Positions 8,747 through 17,039 of a stretch of 64,000 bases of DNA are shown in pieces. Position 1 is the stretch's first letter. Each line of letters starts with the position of its first letter. A model generated the notes under the pieces. That model had not been told where the DNA came from. It saw only the letters and a list, made by a program, of their open reading frames with translations, and did no database searches. Both the position numbers and the translations under genes were made by a program. The stretch lies in the NCBI GenBank assembly GCA_050943495.1, contig JBMNPH010000002.1:236196-300195 (forward strand), read 5' to 3'. The stretch is from Merdivicinus sp050943495. Lineage in GTDB: Bacteria > Bacillota > Clostridia > Oscillospirales > Ruminococcaceae.

Positions 8747-9628
8747 TTATCCTTTGATGGCGCCAATCATTACGCCTTTTACAAAGTGTTTCTGCAGGAA
8801 TGGATACAAAACTAGAATAGGTGCTGTTGCAATAACAATGAGTGCATATTTGATCAGCTCGGTAATTTGAGCCATTTCCCCTAAATCTGCGCCGGCCATC
8901 ATTTCATTGGTCTGGTTTGCAATCAGAATTTCCCGAAGTACCAGCTGCAGGGGGAATAATTTACGGTCCCGCAGATAAATGGAAGCATTAAACCATGAAT
9001 TCCAATGCCCTACCCCGTAATACAAAACCATAACTGCAATGGTAGGAATGGAGAGCGGGATCATAATCTGGCACATAATACGGAAGTGCGAAGCACCATC
9101 CAATTTTGCAGATTCCACCAAAGTATCCGGTATTCCGGCGAATGCGGTTCGCATGATGATCAGATTGGTGGTACTGATAGCCCCCGGAATAATCAATGCC
9201 CATCTGCTGTCCAGGAGTCCAAAGGATTGTACATTCAAATAGGTTGGAATCATACCACCGGAAAAATACATCGTGAAGACAATCAGAAACATAATCAGAT
9301 TCCGGAACATGACGCCTTTACATACCAGAAAATATGCACCCATAATGGTCAGTACCAAATTGATGGCCACGCCAAATACCAAAATGAAAATTGTATTCAA
9401 ATATCCGGTTAAAATCATCGGATTCTTTAATACAAGCTCATAAGCGGCCGTTGTCATTGGCGTCAATGGGGTAAAAAGTGCCCCTTTATGCATCAGGAGT
9501 GAAGCAGGATCACTGACGGACGCAATTAATACAAAATACATTGGATATGCAGTGACAAAAATCACCAATAACATAATCAGGATATTCACAAAATTGAAAA
9601 TGCGGCTGCCCAGCGATTTATCTTCCAT
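8747..9628 (-). CDS. Sugar ABC transporter permease, LplC/YtcP type
   Basis: Inner-membrane permease of a CUT1-type importer. Six hydrophobic segments are visible, starting IFNFVNILIMLLVIFV, with the ABC-interaction (EAA) loop ESAKLDGASHFRIMCQIMIPLSIPT and the family ending KHFVKGVMIGAIKG. An upstream in-frame codon exists, but the start at 9628 has GGAGGG 6 bases before it. It is 11 bases after the LplB-type permease. The ATPase is not encoded nearby; CUT1 systems often share an MsmX-type ATPase. The substrate is probably an oligosaccharide (family inference). Confidence 0.9.
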   Translation of the reverse strand: MEDKSLGSRIFNFVNILIMLLVIFVTAYPMYFVLIASVSDPASLLMHKGALFTPLTPMTTAAYELVLKNPMILTGYLNTIFILVFGVAINLVLTIMGAYFLVCKGVMFRNLIMFLIVFTMYFSGGMIPTYLNVQSFGLLDSRWALIIPGAISTTNLIIMRTAFAGIPDTLVESAKLDGASHFRIMCQIMIPLSIPTIAVMVLYYGVGHWNSWFNASIYLRDRKLFPLQLVLREILIANQTNEMMAGADLGEMAQITELIKYALIVIATAPILVLYPFLQKHFVKGVMIGAIKG

Positions 9629-9639
9629 AGCAATCCCTC

Positions 9640-10596
9640 CTACCACAAGCTTACTTCACTGACACGCCGGCTGATTTTATTAAAGGTGACAACCAGTATG
9701 AAATTAATCAGCGAATTGAAAAGGCCAACTGCCGAACTGTAACTCCAGTTAAATTCCTGCAAACCTTTCCGATAAACGAATGTGGAAATGACATCCGATG
9801 TATCATAAATTGCAGGACTGTACAGAAGAATGATTTTTTCGAATCCTACATTCATGACGCTGCCCATTCGCAGAATAAACAGGATAATAATGGTGGTGGA
9901 AATACCGGGAAGTGTGATATTCCAAATTTGCTGCAATCGGTTTGCCCCATCAATTTTTGCTGCTTCGTACTGTTCCTGGTCAATGCCCGTCAAAGCTGCA
10001 AGATATATAATAGAACCCCAACCAATCTCCTGCCAGATACCGGAAATCACATAAATCGGAACAAAGTTACTGGCTTTCGACAATAAGGAAACTGGTTCCA
10101 CCCCAAATATAGTTAAAAATGTGGTAATGAAGCCTGTATCTGCTGTGAACAATTTAATCAAGCTACAAACAACTACCAATGATATAAAGTGCGGCATATA
10201 AGAAACGGTTTGTACGACCCGTTTAAATTTCTCATTTCGCAGCTCATTCAGTAACAATGCTAATATAATGGGAGCCGGGAATCCAAAAATCAGTGAGCTA
10301 AGACTAATTACTAAGGTATTCTTTAAAATGCGCAAAAAATAATAGGATGAAAAGAAATCAATAAAGTGCTGCATTCCAAAATTGGCCGCCCATGGGCTTC
10401 CAATAATTCCTGCGCCAGGAGAGAAGTTTTTGAAAGCAATGATTGCACCATACATGGGTTTATACGCGAACAGAATGTAATAAATCAGTACGGGCAGTAC
10501 AATCAGATATGCGCCGTAATTCATGCGGAAATCTTTTGCAGCGCGATTCCAAAAGGATGCTTTATGTGAATTTGATGCTGCTTTTACGGATGCCAT
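9640..10596 (-). CDS. Sugar ABC transporter permease, LplB type
   Basis: The partner permease, 318 residues. An N-terminal cytoplasmic stretch precedes the first membrane segment YLIVLPVLIYYILFAY, followed by the family motif KPMYGAIIAFKNFSPGAGIIGSPW. The EAA loop is QYEAAKIDGANRLQQIWNITLPGI and the C-terminus ISRRVSEVSLW is typical. GGAGGAG lies 6 bases before the start. The operon runs binding protein, LplB, LplC, MtaA-like gene, with a hairpin between the first two. Confidence 0.92.
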   Translation of the reverse strand: MASVKAASNSHKASFWNRAAKDFRMNYGAYLIVLPVLIYYILFAYKPMYGAIIAFKNFSPGAGIIGSPWAANFGMQHFIDFFSSYYFLRILKNTLVISLSSLIFGFPAPIILALLLNELRNEKFKRVVQTVSYMPHFISLVVVCSLIKLFTADTGFITTFLTIFGVEPVSLLSKASNFVPIYVISGIWQEIGWGSIIYLAALTGIDQEQYEAAKIDGANRLQQIWNITLPGISTTIIILFILRMGSVMNVGFEKIILLYSPAIYDTSDVISTFVYRKGLQEFNWSYSSAVGLFNSLINFILVVTFNKISRRVSEVSLW

Positions 10597-10645
10597 AGCC
10601 TACTCCTCCTTTAACCTACAATATGACAACCAGCTTCTCCATTTA

Positions 10646-10688
10646 TAAAAAGGGGCACAGTTTTGCATGTTTCTGCCAAACTGTGCCC
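10646..10688 (-). terminator. Intercistronic hairpin between binding protein and permeases
   Basis: On the minus strand an 11-bp stem (GGGCACAGTTT / AAACTGTGCCC) is followed by CTTTTTATAA. It stands between the binding-protein gene and lplB, where partial termination commonly keeps the binding protein in excess over the permeases. Confidence 0.8.
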
Positions 10689-10733
10689 GATGATTATCCT
10701 ATTATGGATACAGCCGCTTGACAACAGCAGTGG

Positions 10734-12389
10734 TTATCTTGCATTGAATTCATCAAGAGCAGCCTGCTGAATCTCGATTGCACGTGAAATATTCATTCCT
10801 TCCAAAGCAGGAATAAATTCCGTTTCCCAATTATCCATCGGAACTGCACCTGTGATAAACTTGGTAATCATTTCAGATACATAGGTATTAATATCGCCCA
10901 TCATAGTGGAGTATTCATTACTATTTTCCTGGGAAATGGTTACAGGAGGCATTGTATAAGTTGCTGCATCATTATCGGTCCACGCCTCCAATGCTGCTTG
11001 CTGCTGCGGGCGCCATACATACTGCATTAAATATCTTCCATCCTGCAGGAAGGGGTCGCCATCCCAAGAACGGCAATACTGAGCAAGAGCATACTGGAAA
11101 GTCAAGCCATCCGGATTATGTTTCATAAGATCCGTAAAGGTTGGCTCTCCATCAACCATCTCGTAGGAAATTCCTTCGATACCAAAATTATACAACAAAT
11201 GGCCTTCTTCGGAATAAGCATAGTTCAAAAATTGAACTGCCATCTCTTTATTTTCACATGCAGGTGTGACAACCGTAAAACCGTTCGTTACAGGGAATTC
11301 ATAACGTGCCATCATCGCTTTATCGCCCTTGTTGGCAACCAAAGACGGCATTCCAACTACGCTATAAGTTGGATCTTCTCCTTCCACGGTTTGAATATAA
11401 TTTCCGATACCGCCACTCAATGCACCATATCCAGCGCCACAGGTTCCATTCATGATATTTGCATTCTTTGTGTTGGCATCCTGTGTCATAAAGTTCTGAT
11501 CCAATAATCCCTCTGTATATAATTTGTTCAAAAATGCTACGGATTCTTTTGCACCGGACTCCATATAGCCATAATGAACCTTTCCATCCTGCTGATAGAA
11601 TTCAACACAAGGAAGTCCATACGGAGAAGTAATTAATCCAGCCTTCAGGAACCACATGACATCATCATTTGTGACCGAAAGCGGAATCGGAACATTTAGT
11701 TCTTCCTTCATTCCTTTTAACGCATTATAGAATTCATCGATTGTTTCCGGAACTTCCATGCCAAGTTCATCCAGGAAATTTTCCCGCAAAATAATACCCG
11801 ATGAGATACGAAGGATTACATCGCCGCGAATAAATGGGAAACCAAAATATTCGCCGGAAGGAGTCACGCAAGCTTTTTTCCAATCAGGATTTTCTTCCAA
11901 AAGATTGCGGAAATCCGGAGCATTCGCATCTATAATATCAGTAATCGGCGCAATGATTCCATCTGCAATTGCCTTTTCCGGTCCGCCCGGATAGCTCTTA
12001 ATGAAATCGTACTGCATTATGATGTCCGGTAAATCACCCGATGCAAACAGCAAATTAAATGCATTAGAGTCAGCGGGATGTTGATATTCAATTTCAATCC
12101 CGACCCGTTTTTCCAATTCCTCATTAAATGGAGTATCCGCCATTGTTTCATACTGAGAAGAAACCGGACCGGAAATCGAACGGGCAATGGTTAATTTTCC
12201 GCCTTCCGGAATGGGGTAGACAACTTCTTTCGTCTCTGTTCCGCCGGAAGATCCACCGTCTGCTGTTGATACCGCACTCTCTGTCCCGCCAGCAGACGAT
12301 GATTCTGTAGAGGTTTGTTCTCCACATGCGGTTAGAGTACCGACGCTCATGACGGATGCCAACAAGATGGTTGCAATTCTCTTTAACAT
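10734..12389 (-). CDS. Extracellular solute-binding lipoprotein (sugar ABC importer)
   Basis: A 551-residue surface lipoprotein that captures the substrate for the following permeases. The signal peptide MLKRIATILLASVMSVGTLTAC ends in a lipobox with the Cys at residue 22. A Ser/Thr/Gly-rich linker follows, then a type I/LipO-like binding domain (e.g. TIDEFYNALKGMKEELNVPIP). The size and the LplBC partners fit the LipO/YtcQ group, which takes oligo- or polyuronate-like saccharides, but the ligand is not readable from sequence. It is the first gene of its operon. Confidence 0.9.
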   Translation of the reverse strand: MLKRIATILLASVMSVGTLTACGEQTSTESSSAGGTESAVSTADGGSSGGTETKEVVYPIPEGGKLTIARSISGPVSSQYETMADTPFNEELEKRVGIEIEYQHPADSNAFNLLFASGDLPDIIMQYDFIKSYPGGPEKAIADGIIAPITDIIDANAPDFRNLLEENPDWKKACVTPSGEYFGFPFIRGDVILRISSGIILRENFLDELGMEVPETIDEFYNALKGMKEELNVPIPLSVTNDDVMWFLKAGLITSPYGLPCVEFYQQDGKVHYGYMESGAKESVAFLNKLYTEGLLDQNFMTQDANTKNANIMNGTCGAGYGALSGGIGNYIQTVEGEDPTYSVVGMPSLVANKGDKAMMARYEFPVTNGFTVVTPACENKEMAVQFLNYAYSEEGHLLYNFGIEGISYEMVDGEPTFTDLMKHNPDGLTFQYALAQYCRSWDGDPFLQDGRYLMQYVWRPQQQAALEAWTDNDAATYTMPPVTISQENSNEYSTMMGDINTYVSEMITKFITGAVPMDNWETEFIPALEGMNISRAIEIQQAALDEFNAR

Positions 12390-12527
12390 TTGGATACCCC
12401 CAAATCATTTATTTAAAAGCAACGGAAATTCGTTACTTTCATTCAGAGTGAAATGCGTTATATTAACATATATGATAGTTTACATGCAAAAAATAACAAA
12501 ATTTTATCAACATTTTCAAAAAAACTA

Positions 12528-12556
12528 TTGACAAAGTTCATTAAGCGTTTTATAAT
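12528..12556 (+). promoter_or_regulatory. Consensus sigma-A promoter with no protein gene downstream
   Basis: Perfect TTGACA and TATAAT separated by 17 bases on the plus strand, pointing away from the sugar operon. The only thing downstream before a terminator at 12644-12676 is about 80 bases without a credible gene. Confidence 0.8.
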
Positions 12557-12562
12557 AGTAAA

Positions 12563-12677
12563 CAAATTACTGATTCTCTAAAATATGAAGGGATTCATTT
12601 GCTGTCGCTCAAACTATACATTAGGCTGATTTTGAATAAAAAATAGACGGTATAACAAAATGCTATACCGTCTATTT
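12563..12677 (+). ncRNA. Putative small RNA of about 115 nt
   Basis: The region between a perfect sigma-A promoter and a strong hairpin-plus-T-run terminator would make a short stable transcript. It holds only a 14-codon frame (MKGFICCRSNYTLG, at 12585) with no ribosome site, so a coding role is unlikely. It lies between a divergent sugar transporter operon and the convergent antiporter gene, whose terminator it shares. No known RNA family is recognised. Existence is inferred from the promoter-terminator pairing. Confidence 0.5.
12644..12676. terminator. Bidirectional terminator
   Basis: A perfect 11-bp stem (TAGACGGTATA / TATACCGTCTA) with TTTTT on the plus side and an A-run before it, so it also works for the antiporter gene ending at 12696 on the minus strand. 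Confidence 0.88.
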
Positions 12678-12695
12678 TTAGTTTACTTAATTTGA

Positions 12696-13949
12696 TTATT
12701 TTCCAAACTCATCGGTACTCAAAACAGATTGAATGTTGGGATGAGATTCATGAAATTCATTCTGAGGATTCGCTTCAATAATAGGATCCTTTCGGAACAA
12801 AATTTTCAAGATAATTGGCGTTGCAATCGACGAAACCATTATCAGCAAAATAACTGCCGTAAAGTATACAGGATTCATTAAGCCGACCGCTAGGCCTTTT
12901 TGTGCCACAATCAAAGCTACCTCGCCACGTGTCATCATACCAACGCCAACTTTTAATGAATCATGGAAGCTGAATCGGCATACTTTTGCAGCAAGTCCGC
13001 AACCAATGATCTTCGTAAGCAATGCAACTATGATAAACGCAATTGAGAACAAAATGATCTCTGGTGTAATATCACTTACCGACGTCTTCAGGCCAATACT
13101 TGCGAAGAATACCGGTCCAAACAGCATATATGCACTAATATCCATCTTTTCTACAATGTAATCGGAAGATTTTACACTGCACAAAATAATACCTGCAATA
13201 TAAGCACCGGTAATATCTGCAATCCCAAAATATTCCTCTGCCACATAGGCGAGCAGAAAGCAGAGCGCCAAACTCATGATCGGCAGTCTGCGGCTATGTG
13301 AATACCGCTTGGCAAAGTATTTGAATCCATAATAACATACAATTCCCACGCCAAAGCTGAACAGGAAGAACAACAGCGTGTTGACTACAACCTTGCTGGG
13401 ATCCGAAGAGGGATCACGGAAACCGATAACAAAGGTCAAAACCATAATCCCGATGACATCGTCAATAATCGCTGCACTAACTATGGTTGTACCAACCCGC
13501 CCTTTCAACTTTCCAAGCTCACGCAGGGTTGAAACCGTAATACTGACAGATGTGGCTGTTAATATTACGCCAATAAATACCGCTGTAAAAAATTGATCCG
13601 AGCCAATTGGGGCAAAGCCGTAAAAACAGGAATATAACGCCCATCCGCCAACTAATGGAACAAATACACCACAGCAGGCAATCAATAGTGCAATGGGACC
13701 AGTTTTAAGTAAATCCTGCAGATTGGTTTCCAAACCAGCCATAAACATCAGAAGAACAACACCAATTTCTGCCATCTGGACTAGAAAATCACTGGAATTT
13801 ACCAATCCCAACACGCTTGGACCGATAATTAAACCAGCAATGATTTCTCCTACTACCTGCGGCGCATGCAATTTACGGGCCAAAATGCCGAACATTTTCG
13901 CCGCAATCAATATGATTGCCAAATCCGCAAAAAGTCCATACGATACCAT
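12696..13949 (-). CDS. CPA2-family cation:proton antiporter (KefB/NapA-like)
   Basis: A 417-residue integral membrane protein with about 12 hydrophobic segments. The family motifs are GEIIAGLIIGPSVLG near residue 35, VVLLMFMAGLETNL near 66 and the ion-binding region SAAIIDDVIGIMVL near 157 with the paired Asp. MTRGEVALIVAQKG lies near the end of the transport domain. There is no C-terminal TrkA-N/RCK domain, only a short hydrophilic tail. The ion (Na+ or K+) cannot be told. It has its own promoter with a palindrome in the spacer. Confidence 0.9.
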   Translation of the reverse strand: MVSYGLFADLAIILIAAKMFGILARKLHAPQVVGEIIAGLIIGPSVLGLVNSSDFLVQMAEIGVVLLMFMAGLETNLQDLLKTGPIALLIACCGVFVPLVGGWALYSCFYGFAPIGSDQFFTAVFIGVILTATSVSITVSTLRELGKLKGRVGTTIVSAAIIDDVIGIMVLTFVIGFRDPSSDPSKVVVNTLLFFLFSFGVGIVCYYGFKYFAKRYSHSRRLPIMSLALCFLLAYVAEEYFGIADITGAYIAGIILCSVKSSDYIVEKMDISAYMLFGPVFFASIGLKTSVSDITPEIILFSIAFIIVALLTKIIGCGLAAKVCRFSFHDSLKVGVGMMTRGEVALIVAQKGLAVGLMNPVYFTAVILLIMVSSIATPIILKILFRKDPIIEANPQNEFHESHPNIQSVLSTDEFGK

Positions 13950-13986
13950 GTTTTCACATTCCTTTTCTCAAAAATTTTCCTTAGTA

Positions 13987-14015
13987 ATTATACTCTCCTC
14001 ACTGAGGAAAATCAA
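13987..14015 (-). promoter_or_regulatory. Antiporter promoter with a palindrome in its spacer
   Basis: On the minus strand, TTGATT and TATAAT are separated by 17 bases. The spacer contains a perfect 13-base palindrome TCCTCACTGAGGA (13996-14008), a likely repressor site because a bound protein there would block polymerase. Confidence 0.7.
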
Positions 14016-14102
14016 GATACAAACTCAATGGAATGCAGATATTTTTAAGTAAGACATTGTCGAAAATGAACAAAATATAAAAGATTCATGACAATTCTCC
14101 GC

Positions 14103-14131
14103 TTGTCAAATTCTCGATCATGCGTTATAAT
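14103..14131 (+). promoter_or_regulatory. Sigma-A promoter for mnmM-pcp
   Basis: TTGTCA and TATAAT separated by 17 bases. The expected transcription start (about 14138) rules out a longer upstream start for mnmM. Confidence 0.85.
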
Positions 14132-14158
14132 GAGAAAAAACACGAAAGGATGATTGTT

Positions 14159-14725
14159 ATGCCGGGAATCAATACCTTATCGCTTGCCCATCGTTTTATC
14201 CGGGAACATGTCCCGGCCGGCGGACTCTGCATTGATGCTACAGCCGGGCGGGGATATGATACAGCCCTTCTTTGCGAACTGGTTGGTGAAACCGGAAGAG
14301 TTATTGCCTTCGATATTCAGCAAGAGGCTCTTGACAGCACCCGTCAGCTTTTGGAAAGCAGAAATCTCCACTCCATCGCGGAACTTCATCTGGACAGCCA
14401 TCATCATATGGCACAGTATGCCGATGCTGGGACTGTAGATTGTATCACATTCAATTTTGGATATCTTCCCCGAGGTGACCACAGCATTTGTACCCATCCC
14501 GAAACCAGTATTTCCGCCATCGAGCAGGGCTTGACCCTGCTGAAACCTGGTGGAATTATGAGTTTATGCATCTATTATGGGGGCGATACCGGATTTGAGG
14601 AAAAGGATGCCCTACTTCAGTACCTCAAGACGATTGACAGTAAGGTTTACACTGTCCTGACAACAGAATTTTATAACCGTCCGAACAATCCTCCCATCCC
14701 TGTACAAATTCTGAAAGAGGTGTAA
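14159..14725 (+). CDS. mnmM: tRNA mnm5s2U34 methyltransferase MnmM (YtqB family)
   Basis: Class I SAM methyltransferase of the YtqB family (formerly 'rRNA methylase'), shown in B. subtilis to make the last methylation of mnm5s2U at the tRNA wobble position. The SAM-binding motif DATAGRGYDTALL lies near residue 29, the acidic strand AFDIQQ follows, and the family-specific FNFGYLPRGDHS is near 100. The ATG at 14159 is chosen because AAAGGA lies 8 bases upstream and earlier codons fall before or at the transcription start. It is 188 residues long, normal for the family, and is followed two bases later by pcp. Confidence 0.9.
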   Translation: MPGINTLSLAHRFIREHVPAGGLCIDATAGRGYDTALLCELVGETGRVIAFDIQQEALDSTRQLLESRNLHSIAELHLDSHHHMAQYADAGTVDCITFNFGYLPRGDHSICTHPETSISAIEQGLTLLKPGGIMSLCIYYGGDTGFEEKDALLQYLKTIDSKVYTVLTTEFYNRPNNPPIPVQILKEV

Positions 14726-14727
14726 TC

Positions 14728-15345
14728 ATGCCTGTTAAAATTTTACTGACCGCTTTCAATCCATTTGGCGGTGCTTCTGTTAATCCATCTTGGGAAGCTG
14801 TTTCCCGTGTCTCCGAAGAAATGGATGGAATTGTACTGAAAAAGCTGCTTGTTCCGACAATATTTGGAGAATCCGGAGACATCGTCAATGCAACCGCCAA
14901 TGAATGGGACGCAAATGCCATTATTTGTGTCGGTCAGGCCGGAGGCCGCTACGATATTTCTCTAGAACGGGTTGCCATCAATCTGGATGACGCCTCTATC
15001 CCGGATAATGCCGGAAACCAACCGATTGACCGTCCCATTTCAGAAAATGGATCCGCTGCATATTTTTCCTCCATCCCAAACAAGGCGATTATCGCTGCCC
15101 TGCATCAAGCAGGAATTCCAGCCAGCCTTTCCAATACGGCCGGTACTTATGTCTGCAATCATCTTCTTTACCGGGTTATGGAGGAGATTGCGCTGCATGC
15201 TTCTTCCCGTTTGGGGGGGTTTATCCATGTTCCTTACCTTCCCCAACAGGTCCTTCATCACAGTCACACCCCCTCCATGTCGCTTGAGTGTATTGTGCGT
15301 GCATTGGAAATTGCCGTACAGACAACTGCTCGTTCACTTATTTAA
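14728..15345 (+). CDS. pcp: Pyroglutamyl-peptidase I (C15 family)
   Basis: Cysteine peptidase that removes N-terminal pyroglutamate. The family opening LLTAFNPFGG is intact, and the catalytic triad is visible: Glu in SLERVAINLDD, Cys in TAGTYVCNHLLY and His in FIHVPYLPQQ. The length of 205 residues is close to the usual 200-215. It is co-transcribed with mnmM. Its last 12 bases overlap, on the opposite strand, the end of the 3' half of spoIIID, so the two genes converge tightly. Confidence 0.95.
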   Translation: MPVKILLTAFNPFGGASVNPSWEAVSRVSEEMDGIVLKKLLVPTIFGESGDIVNATANEWDANAIICVGQAGGRYDISLERVAINLDDASIPDNAGNQPIDRPISENGSAAYFSSIPNKAIIAALHQAGIPASLSNTAGTYVCNHLLYRVMEEIALHASSRLGGFIHVPYLPQQVLHHSHTPSMSLECIVRALEIAVQTTARSLI

Positions 15346-15471
15346 CAATTCATATTTATGTTTGGTCGCCATACCCCCGCGGATATGGCGTTCTTCTTTA
15401 TTAATATCCAAAATTTTTCTTACCTCATGGTATAGTTGCGGATTCGTATGTCGCAGACGTTCCGTTATGTC
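15334..15471 (-). CDS. spoIIID: spoIIID, 3' half (codons 41-84) of a split gene
   Basis: This frame encodes the C-terminal part of the mother-cell DNA-binding regulator SpoIIID. ITERLRHTNP, then YHEVRKILD, then NKEERHIRGG and ATKHKY align with the B. subtilis SpoIIID half LTERLPEINP ... NEVKEILD ... RHLRGGEATKLKY. It has no start codon of its own in register with the protein. The matching N-terminal half is 22 kb away at 37.5-37.6 kb, same strand. Joining at the shared GA (15470-15471 with 37511-37512) gives one uninterrupted frame. The frame stays open to 15543, overlapping the recombinase gene, but those upstream codons are not SpoIIID-like. Confidence 0.9.
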   Translation of the reverse strand, partial: DITERLRHTNPQLYHEVRKILDINKEERHIRGGMATKHKYELLNK

Positions 15472-15481
15472 TGCTGGTGTC
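15460..15481 (-). other. Attachment site, left end of the spoIIID element
   Basis: On the minus strand: element arm GACACCAGCA, core GA (15471-15470), then the spoIIID 3' half starting CATAACGG. The stop codon of the third recombinase (TAA, 15465-15467) lies just past the core, on the spoIIID side, so excision would change that gene's 3' end. Confidence 0.75.
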
Positions 15482-17039
15482 CAGGATTGACCAAAAAATT
15501 TGGCCAAACACTGCGTGCATCTCTGCAATCTTGAAATTTCCATTGGATTCGGATATGGTTCCTGTCATACACCAAAACCCGTTCCACAAAATTTATTTCC
15601 AATTCCTTAGAAAGCTGCTGCGCATTTCGATAATTTATGACTTTTTCCAGAATTAGATTTTGGGTTGGATTTTGTAACAATTCTTTTAACTTATGCTGCT
15701 CAAGTTGAATATCTTCTTTCCGTTGGAGATATTCTTCCCGGCTGATCCTCCCATCACGATAGCTTTCATATAATTGGATCCTCCGATTTTCCAATATTTT
15801 TTCATCCTTTTGGATTGTCTGCGGATTGCATTTCAGACAATGGGAAAGCAGATGCCTTAAAAGTTGCTGCCAATCCAGAAAACAATTCCAATGCCATTTG
15901 AGAGCGCTCAGAACAGCAAGCTTTATTTCTTCACTAGAATAGGCAGCATTTTTGCAGGAAGCACGGGGGTTGTTCTGTCCGAATCGACATAAAAATTTTT
16001 TCTGATCTCGGCTGTACGAAAGTTTTCGTCCGCATTGGCCACAGGTAAATGGATTATAATGCTCTCGTGTAGTTTTCTTTTCTTGTCTCTCAGCACCAAA
16101 TCCCCTCTGCACTTCTCGCCAGACATCTTCGCTGATAATGGCTTCATGCGTATGAGGGACTCGAATCCAGTCTCCAGCTTCCCGTTTCTCCTCCTTGCCA
16201 TAGATTCCTTTCCGCGAACGGCATAATGATACCATTGTTCCGGTATACCGTTCATCTTTTAAGATAGCAGTAACTTTCGAAGCATCCCATCCGGTCTGCT
16301 CATTGATTCTTCTCCAATCCATTCCTCTCCCGTGATTCAAGGCATATTGTGCAGGCGATGGAACACCTTCTGCATTTAGAAGGCGCGTAATTTCACTGGC
16401 CAAAAGACCGGATCGCTTCAACTGGTAAATTCGTCGTACGACATCCGCTGCTTCCTCATCGACGATGAGCAGGTGATGATCCGAAGGAGATTTTTGATAG
16501 CCATAGGGCGCATTAGCACTTGTAAACTTCCCCTCTCTCGCCAATTTGTGCCGGATATCCCGGATTTTCCGTGAAGTGTCTCGACTGTAAAAATCATAGA
16601 TCAACCCCTGAAAGGCGGTTTCCAAACCTGTATTCTGTATGAGGCATTCTTCACTGTCGTAATGATCATTTACCGAGATGAATCGGATCCCCAAAAGCGG
16701 AAAAAGCTGTTCTAGGTCTTTCCCAATCTCAATATAATCCCTGCTGAAACGAGAAAAATCCTTTACCAGAATACATTGAATTTCACCTTTCCGAACAGAT
16801 TCCATCATCTCCTGAAATTGAGGCCGATCAGATCGCTTTCCACTGTATCCATCGTCACATTTTTCGATTATTTGCCAATCATGAAATTCCGGATGATCCT
16901 TTATATACTGTTGGAGCAGAAGTCGCTGATTGACAATACTGTTGCTTTCTTTTCTGTCCTCTTCCCTTTCCTCCGGATCACTGTCTTCCTTGGAAATCCG
17001 AGTGTAAAGCGCTAATACTTTTCGGTTATTTTTCTTCAT
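15465..17039 (-). CDS. Large serine recombinase, third of three
   Basis: A 524-residue site-specific recombinase. The N-terminal resolvase domain starts VLALYTRISKED with the nucleophile Ser at residue 16, and VKDFSRFSRDYIEIG supplies the catalytic Arg region. A recombinase DNA-binding domain follows (PYGYQKSPSDHHLL, then EITRLLNAEGVPSP). A zinc ribbon has CGQCGRK and a second Cys pair in CRFG/SCKN. A coiled-coil stretch and a NHIRIQWKF tail end it. The start at 17039 has GGAGGAAGGG just upstream and overlaps the second recombinase by 14 bases. Its stop codon lies 3 bases beyond the proposed crossover point. Confidence 0.93.
   Translation of the reverse strand: MKKNNRKVLALYTRISKEDSDPEEREEDRKESNSIVNQRLLLQQYIKDHPEFHDWQIIEKCDDGYSGKRSDRPQFQEMMESVRKGEIQCILVKDFSRFSRDYIEIGKDLEQLFPLLGIRFISVNDHYDSEECLIQNTGLETAFQGLIYDFYSRDTSRKIRDIRHKLAREGKFTSANAPYGYQKSPSDHHLLIVDEEAADVVRRIYQLKRSGLLASEITRLLNAEGVPSPAQYALNHGRGMDWRRINEQTGWDASKVTAILKDERYTGTMVSLCRSRKGIYGKEEKREAGDWIRVPHTHEAIISEDVWREVQRGFGAERQEKKTTREHYNPFTCGQCGRKLSYSRDQKKFLCRFGQNNPRASCKNAAYSSEEIKLAVLSALKWHWNCFLDWQQLLRHLLSHCLKCNPQTIQKDEKILENRRIQLYESYRDGRISREEYLQRKEDIQLEQHKLKELLQNPTQNLILEKVINYRNAQQLSKELEINFVERVLVYDRNHIRIQWKFQDCRDARSVWPNFLVNPGHQQT

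Noticed and set aside
15368..15391. Hairpin CGCCATA / TATGGCG after pcp as a terminator
   Set aside because: It lies inside the spoIIID 3' half and encodes conserved residues (HIRGGMAT); the T-rich tail is weak.
15334..15543. A stand-alone 69-residue protein starting at the ATG at 15543
   Set aside because: The upstream half overlaps recombinase coding sequence, has no ribosome site and is not SpoIIID-like. The downstream half is the split spoIIID end, so it is annotated from 15471.
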